Positions 25,401 to 36,400 of a stretch of 64,000 nt of DNA are shown one piece after another. Source of the stretch: Toxotes chatareus (taxonomy: Eukaryota; Chordata; Actinopteri; Toxotidae); assembly GCA_016801885.1 (NCBI GenBank), contig CM028890.1, positions 14,438,001-14,502,000 of the forward strand. The letters are read 5' to 3'. Below the pieces are notes generated by a model. That model saw nothing but the letters and a program-made list of their open reading frames with translations. It ran no database searches and was not told where the DNA came from. Made by a program: the position numbers and the translations under genes. Within the stretch, counting starts at the first letter, position 1. Each line of letters starts with the position of its first letter.

Positions 25401-28400
25401 CTATGAAATGTACGCCTAATCATATCTGGTATCACAGAATGTAGCTCATTATTTAGCCTGCCCCCCAAAATCATCTTATTCACCTTTGAGCCACTTGTGA
25501 AAAGACCACAGCGGTTCAATTTTCTTTTAGTTAACTACTGAGGCTAATGGGGATGGTTTCTGCTATTTACTTCCTGATTGTGTATTGAAGGTTTCTGGCA
25601 CTGGAAGGTCATTTTTAATGTGCCCGTTTCAAAAAAGTACCTCTGAACCATTTGGAATCGTGCTTGACTGTGCGGAGGGCGGGGCTGTCGCCGAGGCTTC
25701 GATAGATCACCGCATCGATGGCCAGGAAGTCTGTCACGGTACCGGTAAAGAGACTTCCATCTGAGGGCAAGAGAGATGCGCAGAGAGAGGAAAGGAGGAG
25801 ATTAAGAAGAAGAAGAGGGGGAAGATACAGATGAAGCGATAGCACAAGGTCAGGAAGATTAAAACCAAACAAGCAATGCAGCGAGAGGTCTGACTATAAA
25901 TCATTTGTAAAGGCAAACACAAGGGCACAGACGTTTCAATGTCTGGAGCTGGAATCTCCAGTCTGATGTCTGATAGAGAGCCTGAATTCTTCAGCTTTAG
26001 CGTGCAAACTCAAGATGCTACCTGCAAATAAAGCCACATTGGCATGCCGTGGATCATATGGGCACCGTGCCATCCCGCTGACAGTCTCTCCCACCATTTC
26101 TAGAGTGTCTCTCTGCATCAGGAAAAAAAAAAAATTATGCAGATAAACAAGCTGGCAGAAACACAGAGAATGACCAGCTTACAGATAGATGGCTACTAAC
26201 AGTGTAGTTGGCACACAGTGGGTTGAAGGCGTTTGTTCCGCACACAAACAGGCCACCATGCTGGCTGAGCAGAACCTTGATGAAATTACGGCACTCTCCC
26301 TGTAGAAAACACACAAAGGGAAACTATTAAAGAAGAGGAGAAAATCACCAGGCACAGGGCAAAGTTAAAAAGACGAATGTGAACAAAAGCTAAGCTCAAA
26401 ATAACCAGTCTGAGCAAGACGACAGCCAGTGTGAAGTATGAAGAATGCAGCTTAAAACAATCCTTAAAGGCAAGAACACCCTCAACCACACTCCATCTGG
26501 AGGAACAATAGGACGGGGACTTTATATCAGTCCTCAAAGTGAAGGCTGCTGATTGAACTTCAGTTTAAAGCAGCTACCAGTGAATCTGAAACTTGATGAC
26601 ACTGGTATCCCTTTAGTCCCTTTGTGATAGTGTTTTACAATACTGTCAGACGCAGATAAAAACAATAAAATGTGCCTCTTTAGGTACATGAGTAATATGA
26701 ATAATATGAATAATGAGTCTTTTCTTTTTTTTTTTTTTTTTTTAAATTCCTGCTCCAGATTTATTTATCAGGAGCTACTTGTAGCTATTTCATACAGTAA
26801 ATGTGACAAAGTTATGTTTTGTTGAAGAGTATTTTAGCAATTTCTGTAGACAGTAGAGTAGCAAAATTCTATTTGTCCATTTTATTGGTTGCCAAAATGG
26901 CAACAAACAAAGCTCTCACTTGGCATTGAACTGTGTATGCTAATCAACTATACTGCTAATAGTATCCCAGTGTGTGCTTGAACTTAAGAGGCTAATTAGT
27001 CCTGCCATTATTTCTGGCCAAAATTTTCGTTTAAATGAGACTGAATAGGCAAACAGCTTTGCCGTTCAATGTGGATTATATATTTTTTAAATGTCTGCAG
27101 TGCTGTGAAAAGGTCTATTCTTGGATTGTCAGAACAGGACCGGTGTAATAACTGCAGCACAATATGTCGAAGGATTCACAGTGGCATCAACTGTCATTTA
27201 CCACAAGCTTTCTGATTTGATCTCTTCATCTGAGTTGGAGAACTTAAGCTAATTTTGTTCACCTTTCTGTCTGCTGTCCTCTTTCTCTCACACTCTCATG
27301 CCATCGTTTTCACCTTAAGCCAGTTTTTCTCCTGTTGTCTTTGATCTTTTTTTGTTTAATTCACAGCTTTAATTATTTCTTTTTCCTGTTCAACAGATCT
27401 TTTCCTTTTGTTGTGGCTCTGCTTCTTTCTTACTATCTTGTAGGTGTCTTATCCTCTTTATGTGTCTCTTCCCCAGTTTTCCTCCCGCCTACGCACATCC
27501 CATCCCTACCTTAACCTCCCTTCCTCAACTGATTTCAATTACGGTTTCCTCCCTCAGGCTGTGTCACTCTCTCTGCTCAGTTTGCTCTATAATGTTTCCT
27601 GTTGCCTCTTTTTCTTTTTCTACCCTTTTTCTGCCCAAATTGGATTTTGCCGTTGGCACTGCTACATTTATACAATAAAGCTTATATTTTAGGTAACTCC
27701 CTGTTAACCTGGCTACCGTCCCAAATCAAATCTTTCTCTTTTGTATATTTGATCACATTCCCTTCACATCTCAGAACATTGTCAGCTTTATACACAAACA
27801 TAATTGCTATCTTGCCCACAGGCTATGAATTAGATATGTGAGGAGAATTGGTACATAGCAGGTGAGAAAGAAAATGGCTTTCAAGCCTCATGGACAGTTT
27901 TTGGTCTGGGTAACGTTTCACTGAGCTAGCATGATTCAGTGATGTGCTGATTCTGTATCAACAAGATCAAATTTGTGTAAATACCGTATGCTGGTGCACC
28001 CAAAGGAAATAAGGTTTCTGTAGCAGCTGTTGTGTCTGTCCAAGCATGTGATAGTCTGGATGGTGTTAATGCATGTACGAGTGGATCTCAAAGTCAGAGT
28101 GCTGTGTGCGAGCACTATACCTCATGTTTGCCCTTCATCCGGCACACTCGAATGTCATTCTTATTGGATTCCCATGTCCTTTTCTGCCAAAGAAATGAAC
28201 CACAGACAGACTATGTTTGCTGTGTGTGCACAAGGACATTATCAGTTATTAGTGCATGTTTTCATTTTGTGTGTGTATGTGTGTGCAAGAAAATGAGTCT
28301 TACCTTGCTGTAGAACATTTCATCACCTGCCATGTTATCCAGCTCCACTCTGTACAAGTCATCTCTATAAAACATGAAAAACACAAAGTAAATCAGATCT

Positions 28401-30354
28401 AATGTAGTACAAACATGTTAATAGGCTAAGATATGTAATATATAACATAAACAACAATATAAACAGTGTGTAAGGTGTCAGAAATTAGACCTGCATGTTT
28501 TTAATATATTTCCTTTGTTTCTTTCTTTTAATTCAGAATAAAACGGATTTACTTATTTATCAACTCTTTCTCTCACCGGATGTCATTTCTCCCATTAGAA
28601 AGAAAGAACTAAGTAGAGAAGCAGAGTGGAGGTTTATTTCAATTCTCAATTGGCAAAAAATTACCTGTATGTGTGAATATATCATCTGTGTTGCAGTAAA
28701 CAGTGGCCTGCTTCATTTATAGCTGAATGAAAGTACTGCTGTTGTTGCCTTGGTTTATATTATCTATTTGCGTTATTCATTTGGTAAGTTGATTAGTTTT
28801 CATTTCAGTGCGAGGCACTGCAGTCTATGTTTGCATGCCTCTCTCCTCATGTGGGGGCAGTGTTATTAGATGTTAAAAGGTCACATTTATTGGAATCTGG
28901 ATGAGCGTTGTATTTACATCATTGTCTAAAGGAAATTTAATGTAAAAGTTTTGATGGCAACAAGAGTAATGTGAACAAACAGCTCTCACTTGACATTTAA
29001 CAAACAAGACTGAAAACAACTTCAGCAGAGCAAACTGATAATGTCCTCTGCAGAGTGACAGCAGATGGATGCTGTGGCATCAAATGAAAGCAAAAGGATA
29101 TTAATGCGAACACGTCAGTAACACACAGTTGGAGGCGGTTGCCGTTGGTTACCTGGCTCCTATGTAGAGCGTGCGGTTGACTTGGAGGACCGTCTGGATG
29201 TGCAGCTCCTGTCTCTGAGCTGAACGATGAGCTCTGCCCAGGAACACTGGATACCTCCTCACCACTGACATGAACACACAGACACAGAGAACAAAATGCT
29301 CACTAAAACATCGAGAAATTAAATGTATTGCTCAAAGATACTTTGACAACTGATGACAGAGAGAACACCTTTTCCATCCGTATTTACCCAAAGAACTCAG
29401 GCAAGACATAAAACAGTTCCTGTAACCTTCACTTTAATTGTGTCTTTACTCATTCTTGATGTTTTTGTTTAGGAAAACAAAGATAATGGGCAGAGACTGA
29501 AACACTTTTTGCCCTCTTAGTGTGTTGATGCTATTGATGCATGCAGCTCCATAATGAGAAAAACTGTGTGTAATTACTGTTGTTATTATTTCATTGCAAA
29601 AAAAAAAGTAATTTCTTCCCTCACCTCCCTACATGTCAGATAAATGAAAGAGTACAGATGAGGTGGGAAGAGAGAGTGGCAGTATCAGACTATGAGAAAG
29701 TTTTGAAGAGGAGGACAACAGTCTCCACAGGGAGCCCTCATCATCAGGAGACAGATTGGGAAAACGTCTCATTGTCCTTGACTGCGGGAGGGAGAGAGGA
29801 CGTAGCGATCCATCTCCACCTGTCTCCTCCCCTTCTCTCTTCCACCCCTCAGCCTTCCCGTTTGCCTTCTGTATGCCCCATCTAAACTGTCTCCTATTTT
29901 TTCACCTTCCTGTGCATCTCACCATCTATAAAAAAAATCCCCCTCCTTTCATTCTCTGTTTATTTTTTGTTTCTTTCTTTATCTCTCATATTTATTAATC
30001 TACTGTACTGCCATAGAGAGACAGAGTGGTCTCTCCTTAGGTAGAGAGCCATGCTGCTAGCACGGCTAAAACCCAAAACCCACAAAAGCAGCTCCACACC
30101 ACGGATCTAACCCTTGACCCCTTGATTTCCACATCTCCCACGGAGCCATTCATCAATGCTGCACATATACTCATGCACGCGCATGTGTGCACTCACACAC
30201 ACGCACGCACGCACGCACACACACACACACAGTGGGAAGGGCACATACCCTCTACGGGGACGTAGCTCAGTGGACTGGGTTCCTCTGGGAATGAGCCATC
30301 AGCCAGTTGAAGCAGCAGGAGAAGAAATGTGAGGGGAGGAGCCACGGTTGCCAT
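18480..30354 (-). CDS. sema6b: Semaphorin 6B-like transmembrane semaphorin
   Basis: Single-pass axon-guidance protein that signals through plexin-A receptors in cis, in trans and in reverse. Sixteen exons join in phase (30354-30249, 29264-29153, 28364-28304, 28183-28121, 26299-26201, 26112-26022, 25760-25641, 24998-24910, 24823-24606, 24518-24387, 24087-23938, 23822-23646, 22945-22805, 22085-22008, 20907-20846, 19465-18480), giving 894 residues; human SEMA6B is of similar size. Order: signal peptide, sema domain (about 40-500), PSI domain with DPYCGW (about 517-545), TM helix about 581-609, cytoplasmic tail of about 285 residues. Identity as 6B rests on tail motifs shared with SEMA6B (NGW, LPTPE-TP, ERRRVVSAP) and on the neighbour abhd17a. 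An in-frame upstream ATG at 30369 would add five residues. Whether it is the a or b teleost duplicate cannot be told. Confidence 0.92.
20311..20369. repeat. 25-bp tandem repeat, 2.4 copies
   Basis: Two exact copies of a 25-bp unit beginning AGTGACATCTGAGCC, at 20311-20335 and 20336-20360, plus 9 bases of a third. Lies in the last intron of sema6b; looks like a recent local duplication. Confidence 0.85.
20846..20907 (-). CDS. sema6b: sema6b coding exon 15 (juxtamembrane)
   Basis: 62 bp, encodes FQQDVEYGNTTSHLGDCD, typical of the SEMA6 juxtamembrane segment, with an N-glycosylation site (NTT). Flanked by CTGCAG and GTAGGT. Confidence 0.9.
21476..21524. repeat. Perfect 18-bp inverted repeat
   Basis: Arm 21476-21493 (CTGTATGAGCAGTGGATT) and its exact inverse complement at 21507-21524, loop of 13 bases, in a sema6b intron. 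Could be a small palindromic transposon remnant; a processed RNA hairpin is not excluded. Confidence 0.8.
22008..22085 (-). CDS. sema6b: sema6b coding exon 14 (PSI domain)
   Basis: 78 bp, contains SCLASRDPYCGW, the plexin-semaphorin-integrin signature, then CSFLRPGT. Flanked by GTGCAG and GTGACG. Confidence 0.93.
22264..22295. repeat. 11-bp inverted repeat
   Basis: TTTCCTGTTGA and its complement TCAACAGGAAA separated by 10 bases, intronic in sema6b. Confidence 0.6.
22526..22548. repeat. Poly(T) run in sema6b intron
   Basis: Uninterrupted T-run. Comparable runs lie at 24198-24216, about 26724-26743 and 42106-42126; on the minus (sense) strand of sema6b these read as poly(A). Confidence 0.8.
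22805..22945 (-). CDS. sema6b: sema6b coding exon 13 (sema-PSI junction)
   Basis: 141 bp, encodes LLSLSLDRTSHTLLLAFPSC and the cysteine-rich entry to the PSI domain (SRCHLHSRCMK). Flanked by CTCCAG and GTGAGT. Confidence 0.9.
23524..23562. repeat. Perfect 15-bp inverted repeat
   Basis: TCTCCAGTTATCAAC (23524-23538) and its exact complement (23548-23562) with a 9-base loop, in the sema6b intron after exon 12. Confidence 0.75.
23646..23822 (-). CDS. sema6b: sema6b coding exon 12
   Basis: 177 bp, encodes YQLTAMVVD, TVLFLGSTRGTILKFL and SSVFLEEVDGF, the last sema blade. Flanked by ATCTAG and GTGAGT. Confidence 0.92.
23938..24087 (-). CDS. sema6b: sema6b coding exon 11
   Basis: 150 bp, contains LPDEVLNFVKTHPLMDETVP. 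The RPGGCA segment corresponds to the SEMA6 RPGCCA block. Flanked by CTGCAG and GTATGC. Confidence 0.92.
24387..24518 (-). CDS. sema6b: sema6b coding exon 10
   Basis: 132 bp, contains SIPGSAVCVFDM, FEGRFKEQKSPESIWTPVP. Flanked by TGGTAG and GTATTG. Confidence 0.93.
24606..24823 (-). CDS. sema6b: sema6b coding exon 9
   Basis: 218 bp, contains VSRVARVCKADLGG, LKARLNCSIPGDSHFYFN and GLFSTPPN. Flanked by TTCTAG and GTAAAG. The 'RVCKxD-GG' and 'LKARLxC' blocks define the sema domain. Confidence 0.93.
24910..24998 (-). CDS. sema6b: sema6b coding exon 8
   Basis: 89 bp, contains EPYFVSAMEWG and YFFFREMAMEF, sema blades in the plexin-binding half. Flanked by TTTCAG and GTGCTC. Confidence 0.9.
25641..25760 (-). 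CDS. sema6b: sema6b coding exon 7
   Basis: 120 bp, contains VTDFLAIDAVIYRSLGD and TVKHDSKWF. Flanked by CCTCAG and GTACTT. Confidence 0.92.
26022..26112 (-). CDS. sema6b: sema6b coding exon 6
   Basis: 91 bp, contains SGMARCPYDPRHANVALFA, strongly conserved in all semaphorin 6 proteins. Flanked by ATGCAG and GTAGCA. Confidence 0.92.
26201..26299 (-). CDS. sema6b: sema6b coding exon 5
   Basis: 99 bp, encodes GECRNFIKVLL and VCGTNAFNPLCANYT, the canonical semaphorin 'CGTNAF-P' block with conserved cysteines. Flanked by CTACAG and GTTAGT. Confidence 0.92.
28121..28183 (-). CDS. sema6b: sema6b coding exon 4
   Basis: 63 bp, encodes TWESNKNDIRVCRMKGK, a highly conserved SEMA6 segment. Separated from exon 3 by an intron of only 120 bp. 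Donor GTATAG is weak but positioned as in the family. Confidence 0.9.
28304..28364 (-). CDS. sema6b: sema6b coding exon 3
   Basis: 61 bp, encodes RDDLYRVELDNMAGDEMFYSK with the split Arg from exon 2. Flanked by TTATAG and GTAAGA. Matches SEMA6 D-LYRVEL. Confidence 0.9.
29153..29264 (-). CDS. sema6b: sema6b coding exon 2
   Basis: First sema-domain strand: contains YPVFLGRAH and QVNRTLYIGAR, the SEMA6 signature with an N-glycosylation site (NRT). Flanked by TGTCAG and GTAACC. Confidence 0.9.
30180..30232. repeat. CA-rich microsatellite
   Basis: ACAC/GCAC dinucleotide array immediately 3' (minus strand) of sema6b coding exon 1; a GT-rich array also lies at about 30421-30560 on the other side of the exon. 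Confidence 0.8.
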
Positions 30355-30372
30355 GGCAGCAGCACACATGCA
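30249..30372 (-). CDS. sema6b: sema6b coding exon 1 (signal peptide)
   Basis: Begins after a 3' splice site (TTAACAG, exon from 30372), so an upstream untranslated exon exists. ATG at 30354 (alternative in-frame ATG at 30369). It encodes a hydrophobic leader (PPLTFLLLLLQLADG) and ends at the donor GTATGT, phase 1. Confidence 0.85.
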
Positions 30373-31099
30373 CTGTTAACAAAGAGAGATGGGAGAGAAA
30401 ATTTTCATTGCTGTGCACTGTTTGTGTGTGTGTGTGTGTATGAGCTGGGGTGCCTGTGAGTGTGTAGACATTTTGATTTCTCAGCACAGAGGAATTCCAA
30501 CAGGTTTCCGTGTGTGTGTTTGTGTGTGTATGTATATATACGTGTGAGTGTGAGTGTGTGTGTGCGTGTGTGAGGACAGGGTCATAGTGACTGCTGCCAC
30601 CAACCTGGCTTCAGCAGGGTGCTTATGTTTTTTTGTTGCCTGCTTTACTGGTGTAATTGGGATCTATTGTCACAAATGTCACTCCATTGTTAAACAGTTT
30701 GAATTGGTGGTGATTCTCACAGCTATATAACACAATGAGAGACAAAAGCATCACAGGATTACAAAGCCAGTTTGGGTGGTAATGTTCCTTTCAGTAATTG
30801 TGTTTCTATGTGGACATATGGAGGCTATATTGCTGGTAATTAGCCACAAAAGACGAAGGAGTGGGTCTTTATAGATCAGAGACTGAGAGGAGAAAAGAGA
30901 GATGAAGGGAGTGACTTGGGTAAGCTGGACAATGTCTGTCTAAAGGTCAAAAGTCAAGAATGCCCTAAATCATGAGCAAGTAAAAGGGGCGGCAGCAGAT
31001 TTTGGTTCAAAGGCCACAGAAAGGTCATACTGTGCAAGATATGTGGGTACACGAACACATGAACAAAACAAGACTAAGAGTCTACAGTCATGCTAGCAG

Positions 31100-31340
31100 A
31101 TCTGTGAAGCTAGACAGCACTAAATGCTAACACCTGTATGCTAACATGCTTACAATGACAGTGCTCGCGTGTATCATGTTAACCATATTTATCTTATCAT
31201 TTACATCACATATTTTATTTTATCATTTAGTGTGTTTGAATTTTAACATTTGCTAATTAGCAGTTAACACAAGCTACAGCTATGGCTGATGGGAATGTCA
31301 TTAGTTTTGAAGGTATTTGGTCAAAAAACAAAAAAAACAA
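31100..31340 (+). repeat. Dispersed teleost repeat (GCTAACATG type)
   Basis: The series ATGCTAACATGCTTACAATGACA, then TTTGCTAATTAGCA, then GGCTGATGGGAATGTCATTAG, then GGTATTTGGTCA is one I know as a very abundant fish dispersed repeat. The family name cannot be given from memory. Boundaries are approximate. Confidence 0.55.
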
Positions 31341-33184
31341 AAATCAGACACTGCCATGCTACTAGCATGGCCTAAAAATAAGGGTCAAAAAAAGCCCTTA
31401 TGCTTTATTGCATCTCTTGCACCTATAAAACCAAAGTGGTGGAATAACACTGCCGCACATAAGTTACTGCCAGACATAAATTGTTGCAGCCACACCATCA
31501 GACACATATTTAAATGCTGAAGATTTTCTGTGCATTCACTCAGAATGCCTGTGGCTCAGCTACACGGCCTGCGTGGCAGGACGAACTGTCTTTGATGTGA
31601 GAATACTTTGAAAGGGAAGAGGAGATATAAAGAGAAGGAAAGAAAAGACAAATGAGGAAAGCAAAAAGGATGGAGTACTCGGGTTTTGTGGAACACAAAT
31701 GAAAAGAAAGGTTAGAAATTGAAGAAAAAGATTGAGCTATATGAATGCTGTTCCCATCAAATCAACCTGAAACCCAAGCTCCACGTTTCCCCCAGCCCCC
31801 GCTTATTTCCTTTCATCCTCCATCTCTCTACCTCCATCACCCACCTCCTCCCTTCATTTCTCTTTCTCTCTATCTCTCAGCTTGTCTGTTCCAGGATAAA
31901 AAAAAAACCCTGCGACTGTTTTTGGAGATAGAACACCAGGCTGAAAGGTAGATGTGTTAGTTGCTAAGGTGATGACATCGAACACTGAAGCACACAGATG
32001 CACCCGCATGTAACACACACATACTCATATACATAAGCACATCCACCTATGTTGCCAACACTTCTGACTGTGTGTGAGTTTGAGTGACAAGCTGTTTGAA
32101 GACATCAGAGAGGCAATTTGGGCTGCAGACTATACACTGGGGGCCACTTCAAATGAAATTCTAGCCCTGAGATTGCAGGTTTGACATCTCTAAGCCTTCT
32201 CCTCATCAGATGCATCGGAGGAGCCCTGAGGGGTGGGGTGGGGTGGGGGGGCTTGTTTCATCTGACTCTCTGTTGGGATTCCCTAGAGTTGAACTGATTG
32301 AGTCAGGTTTAGGGTCAGCCTCATTTCATTATGGCCATTTCATGAGAGGGATCCAAATTTGATGCTTAAATCTAAAATGAAATTCAGTTTCTTGTCTGGA
32401 ACTGAAAGGATGGATGGAATTAAATAAAGCGTGTTTCAAGTGAGATTAGCCATCATTTGGTTAAGGACTAGCTTTGTCACAATGAAAGTGATGCAGTTTG
32501 CTTACAAAAAAAATCCTACTCCTTCTTCTTGGAAATTGTAACTCAGTTAAATCTGTACACATGGACATGATACACATATTTTCTTACATTCAGTGGAAGA
32601 TACATTTTCAAGGATGTTATCATCTGTGATGTCCACTGCAAATAAAACAGCTATAAATCCACTTAGAAATCAAAGGCACAGCATGTAACTTCAGAAATTG
32701 CCTGAGAATCAAGAAAAGTTTTCTTCAGTGTCAAAGAATGTGTCAAAATGAATTGCATTGCTTTGCAAAAAAAGAACTGCTACTTACTCAAATAAAACAA
32801 AACAAAACAATAATAACTGGAGTGTCAAAATCCCTTAATATTAACTTTTCTTAATAATTTTTGACTCATAAAGTTCAAACACTATGGTTCTTATATTCCT
32901 AAAACAATGATAATTCTATTCTGTCTATTCATATACAGATATTTGCACTGTGTTGTATGTATACATACAGATGAAAATGTTACAAAATAGGATGAATTTT
33001 ATATCGCATAAAAATGTTTTGTTGCATAAAAACTGCCCTAAATTATGTATCTATATATAAACTGAAAATAACAATATATGGCTGTTACATGTAGAGGATC
33101 TGTCAAAAGCCTGTAAATAAAGACAGAAAAAGTCTACTGTTCAAAGCTTCCTTCCACACACAAGCACATAAGCAAACTGCACAT

Positions 33185-33415
33185 GCAACATGCTAAAACC
33201 CTGCAGCCAATCATTGATGAAGCCTCCTAATTAGAGCGCATATTGATTAAGGTTATTGATCCATAAGATAAACCATCAGATCTGGGCCAAGGCCAGCATA
33301 TTAGAGCTCTGCTGCTAGCCAGTGCCATGACAAAGGCAGTATTTTTAACGCCCCGAGCTATAAAAAGAGGTTTAGCCAGCGCTTTGACATTTGGTTATCA
33401 AGCATTTTAAGTTCT
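33185..33415. promoter_or_regulatory. Candidate intronic enhancer or cryptic promoter
   Basis: Free of simple repeats. Contains AGCCAATCATTGAT (CCAAT), CCTAATTAG and ATTGATTAAGGTTATTGATC (homeodomain-like words), AGATAA, and TATAAAAAG near 33360. The clustering is seen directly; function is inference and needs conservation data. Confidence 0.25.
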
Positions 33416-35247
33416 CCCTGCTGAGCCAAAAGACAAAAGAGAGAGGATACAAGATAAAAGACAGTGATGGTTTAAGTAAAAGACAAAAAAAGAGAAGTGA
33501 GATATTGCCTGCTACAGACTTCCAGCTCATCAAGCTATAAAAAAACAGAGCGCTGGTGACAGAATGAGTATCAGGAAATCAAGGGAAGAGAGATGAGCGA
33601 GTGGATAGAAGAAAGGCTGTTATGCTATTTGTGTCAGATCATGTTGGTGAGATAGGATTAAATGGTGTGACACTGACACGGTTATCATGGGATGCATGTA
33701 ATGACAATGACAGCCGCACAGTGTAATCTAGCCTCATCAGGCGAACCATTAGCAAATCACCTGCTAACACTCAGATCATTAACCAATCAGCAGGTCATCT
33801 GAAGAAGCATAATCACCTGCTCTCACCTCTTATCACTTTGTCCATATGTTTTCTCCTCATCGGCTGAGACAGAGCTCCATTTCATATGGTCTTTTTCTCC
33901 AGTGTGCTGTTGCTCACCTGACAAAGCTGATCTGACAGGAATGACAGGAAGTGAACAGCATGCTGGGAATTTCTATACAACCCCCTGTGTGTCAACAAGC
34001 TATGTGGCAGATATCTAATGAACGATTATCTGTTTAATATTTACCCATGATCCCATCCTAAAATGCTTCAGTGGCCTTTAGTGTATATATTGGACATGCT
34101 CATATTTGCACTCAAGGCATCTCAACTATTAGAGCTGCTCAGCAAGATCAATACACTCTCACAGAGACACAATAAAGAGCACCATCCCTATTCACACCAA
34201 GGAGCATTTACTGACCAAGAGAAAACACTGAGACATAATTACAAATGACCTCAGCAGTCTGTCTGAAGGCACGGACACACAGCTAACCAACCCAATGCCA
34301 CTGCCGCACAACACAAGCTAGTGTTGTCAAGACGCTTGAGCCATAACCTGTACTGCTCCCAATTAATTAATCCTTAGATATAGGTGTGTATGCATGTGTG
34401 TGACAGAAACTGGATGAGTAAAATCATAAGCCCATCTTTCCGAGGTGTTGGCATTTCACTCGTTATTGTATCTGTTACTGTGTTTTCTGATGTGTTGAAT
34501 TTGTCGTTGTGATTAGGTCTACAGGCGAAATCTTTCTCTCTCTCTCTCTCTCTGTCTTTCCCTCTGTCTCTCGCTCTCTGTTTAGCTGCTGCAGCCACTC
34601 CACTCTGTGCCTTTGTTACCGTAGCAACCAATAGCAAAGCCAGGCAGAGATGTTCTATTGCAGTGGATGTAAAAGCGAGGAGGGTGGGTTCGCCCTCTAA
34701 CACACACACACACATATGTGTGTACATACATGCATATGCACACACTCACCCGTGCGTTCACACACTGATGCATACACATAAGCATTAACCCAGATCCATG
34801 TACATTCATATGATTGTTCATGAACACATACATGGCACAGATATAAGGAGGTGGGGGTCCCCTCTCCCTCAGCAAGGAGGGGGATGGGGTAGCTGCAAGC
34901 AGTTTGTCTCCACATTATCCACACCCTGGAAAGACAGTATAGCCTATTTGAAATCAATAGGTCAACAGTGTAAAAATATTCTTTAAAAACACAACAACAC
35001 ATTCATTACATATTGACTTAGAAAAGATTCTTACTGCTGAGCCTTTTTTCCTGGGATTCCCACCTCAACAATGTAATGTTTCAGCTGATTCTATCCGTCT
35101 GACTGAGTTAGCTGGGTGATTGTTGTTCTGTGTTTATATAAAACCATTCAGACTCATTAAAGATAACTTTATGGGACATAAGGTTAGATGTGATGTTACA
35201 AACTTGATTTTGAACAAAAAGAAGGGCATGTGAAGAGTATGTGTGTG

Positions 35248-35250
<3 letters not shown>

Positions 35251-35289
<39 letters not shown>
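35251..35289. repeat. (CA)n microsatellite
   Basis: About 19 AC units, preceded by GTGTGTGTAT so that the junction is a small palindrome. Confidence 0.9.
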
Positions 35290-35294
<5 letters not shown>

Positions 35295-35989
35295 AAGTTC
35301 AGGAAATCAGGGATCGGGAAAGTCAAGGGTGGATTCAAAAGTATAATCGGTAAAAAAGATATATATCAACATGAAGATTTGGCTGAAAAAGGATCTTTTA
35401 CACCCTCTTCTCATTTGTAACACACTTGCTCCTTGAGGACAGTATGCAGGTTAAAGCCTGGAATAAAGCAAGATGGCCTGAGGGTAGAGACACAGACACG
35501 GACTAAACTGGGAGAAGTGGGTCACCTTCACACTTCAGTACTCCACCCTGCAAGCACTATAGCTTCATTAATAGACTTAAAACTGATTTTCACTGAAAAT
35601 GGAGAGGGCGTGAACAAAATGTAACCATGAGAGACTTGAGAATGTTTTTCTAACTGTGGTGCAGTGCTGATTCCAGATAACATTAATATAGCAGTAAAAG
35701 TTTGGACAAACAATAAAACTAAATCTCTCATAGCAACAACAAAGATGTGCATCATACATTACTTAGAAGTACTCTCATGGAAGGTGCATCTCTAACTCCA
35801 CCCAGAGGTATCTCATGGATGTTTTAAAGCTTTCATTTGGGATTGCTGCTTGCTTATGAACTTCTTTTTAAGGCCTTATTACTTTTTAAAGAAACTGTAT
35901 GTTTTTAATTCAAAATTGAGACAGCTGAGAAAACAAAATTAGCAAGTGAGACTAAAACACATTATTAAAAATGTGCTGGGGTTATGTGC

Positions 35990-36400
35990 CGGACTGTTTC
36001 TTGGCTGGGAGCAGTGACTTTGTTGAGCCTCTGCTTGAGAAATGGTCGCTGCCAAGAAATAGTGTGGCCAAGGCTAACCACATGTAAAGCTGTAAATTAA
36101 CATTTTCACACTTTGTTTTTCTACGGATTGAACCAACACAATATAATTTGTTAATTAATGAGCCTAAGAAATACAGGTTCTCTGTATTTCTCTGAACATT
36201 TTTTTAATCTTTTGAAAAAACTGGGCTAGGTGTTTCCCTTGTTTTCAGTCTTTGTGCTAAGCTAACAGGCTGCTGGCTGCAGCTTCATGCTACCTAGCTA
36301 ACATACAGGTATGAGAGTGATATCAATCTTCTCATGTAACTCTCAGAACGAAAGCAAGTGAAAGCAAGTTTCCCAAACTGTCTACCTATTCCTTAATTTC
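35990..36400 (+). repeat. Dispersed teleost repeat, GCTAAGCTAA family copy 1
   Basis: Shares the ordered blocks CCACATGTAAAGCTG, TTTTCAGTCTTTGTGCTAAGCTAA, GGCTGCTGGCTGCAGCTTCAT, ATGAGAGTGATATCAATCTTCTCAT and TTCCCAAACTGTC with copies at 51230-51540 (+) and 63590-63780 (-). Each copy is diverged, so the family is old. It is a common fish repeat; I do not name it. Confidence 0.6.
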
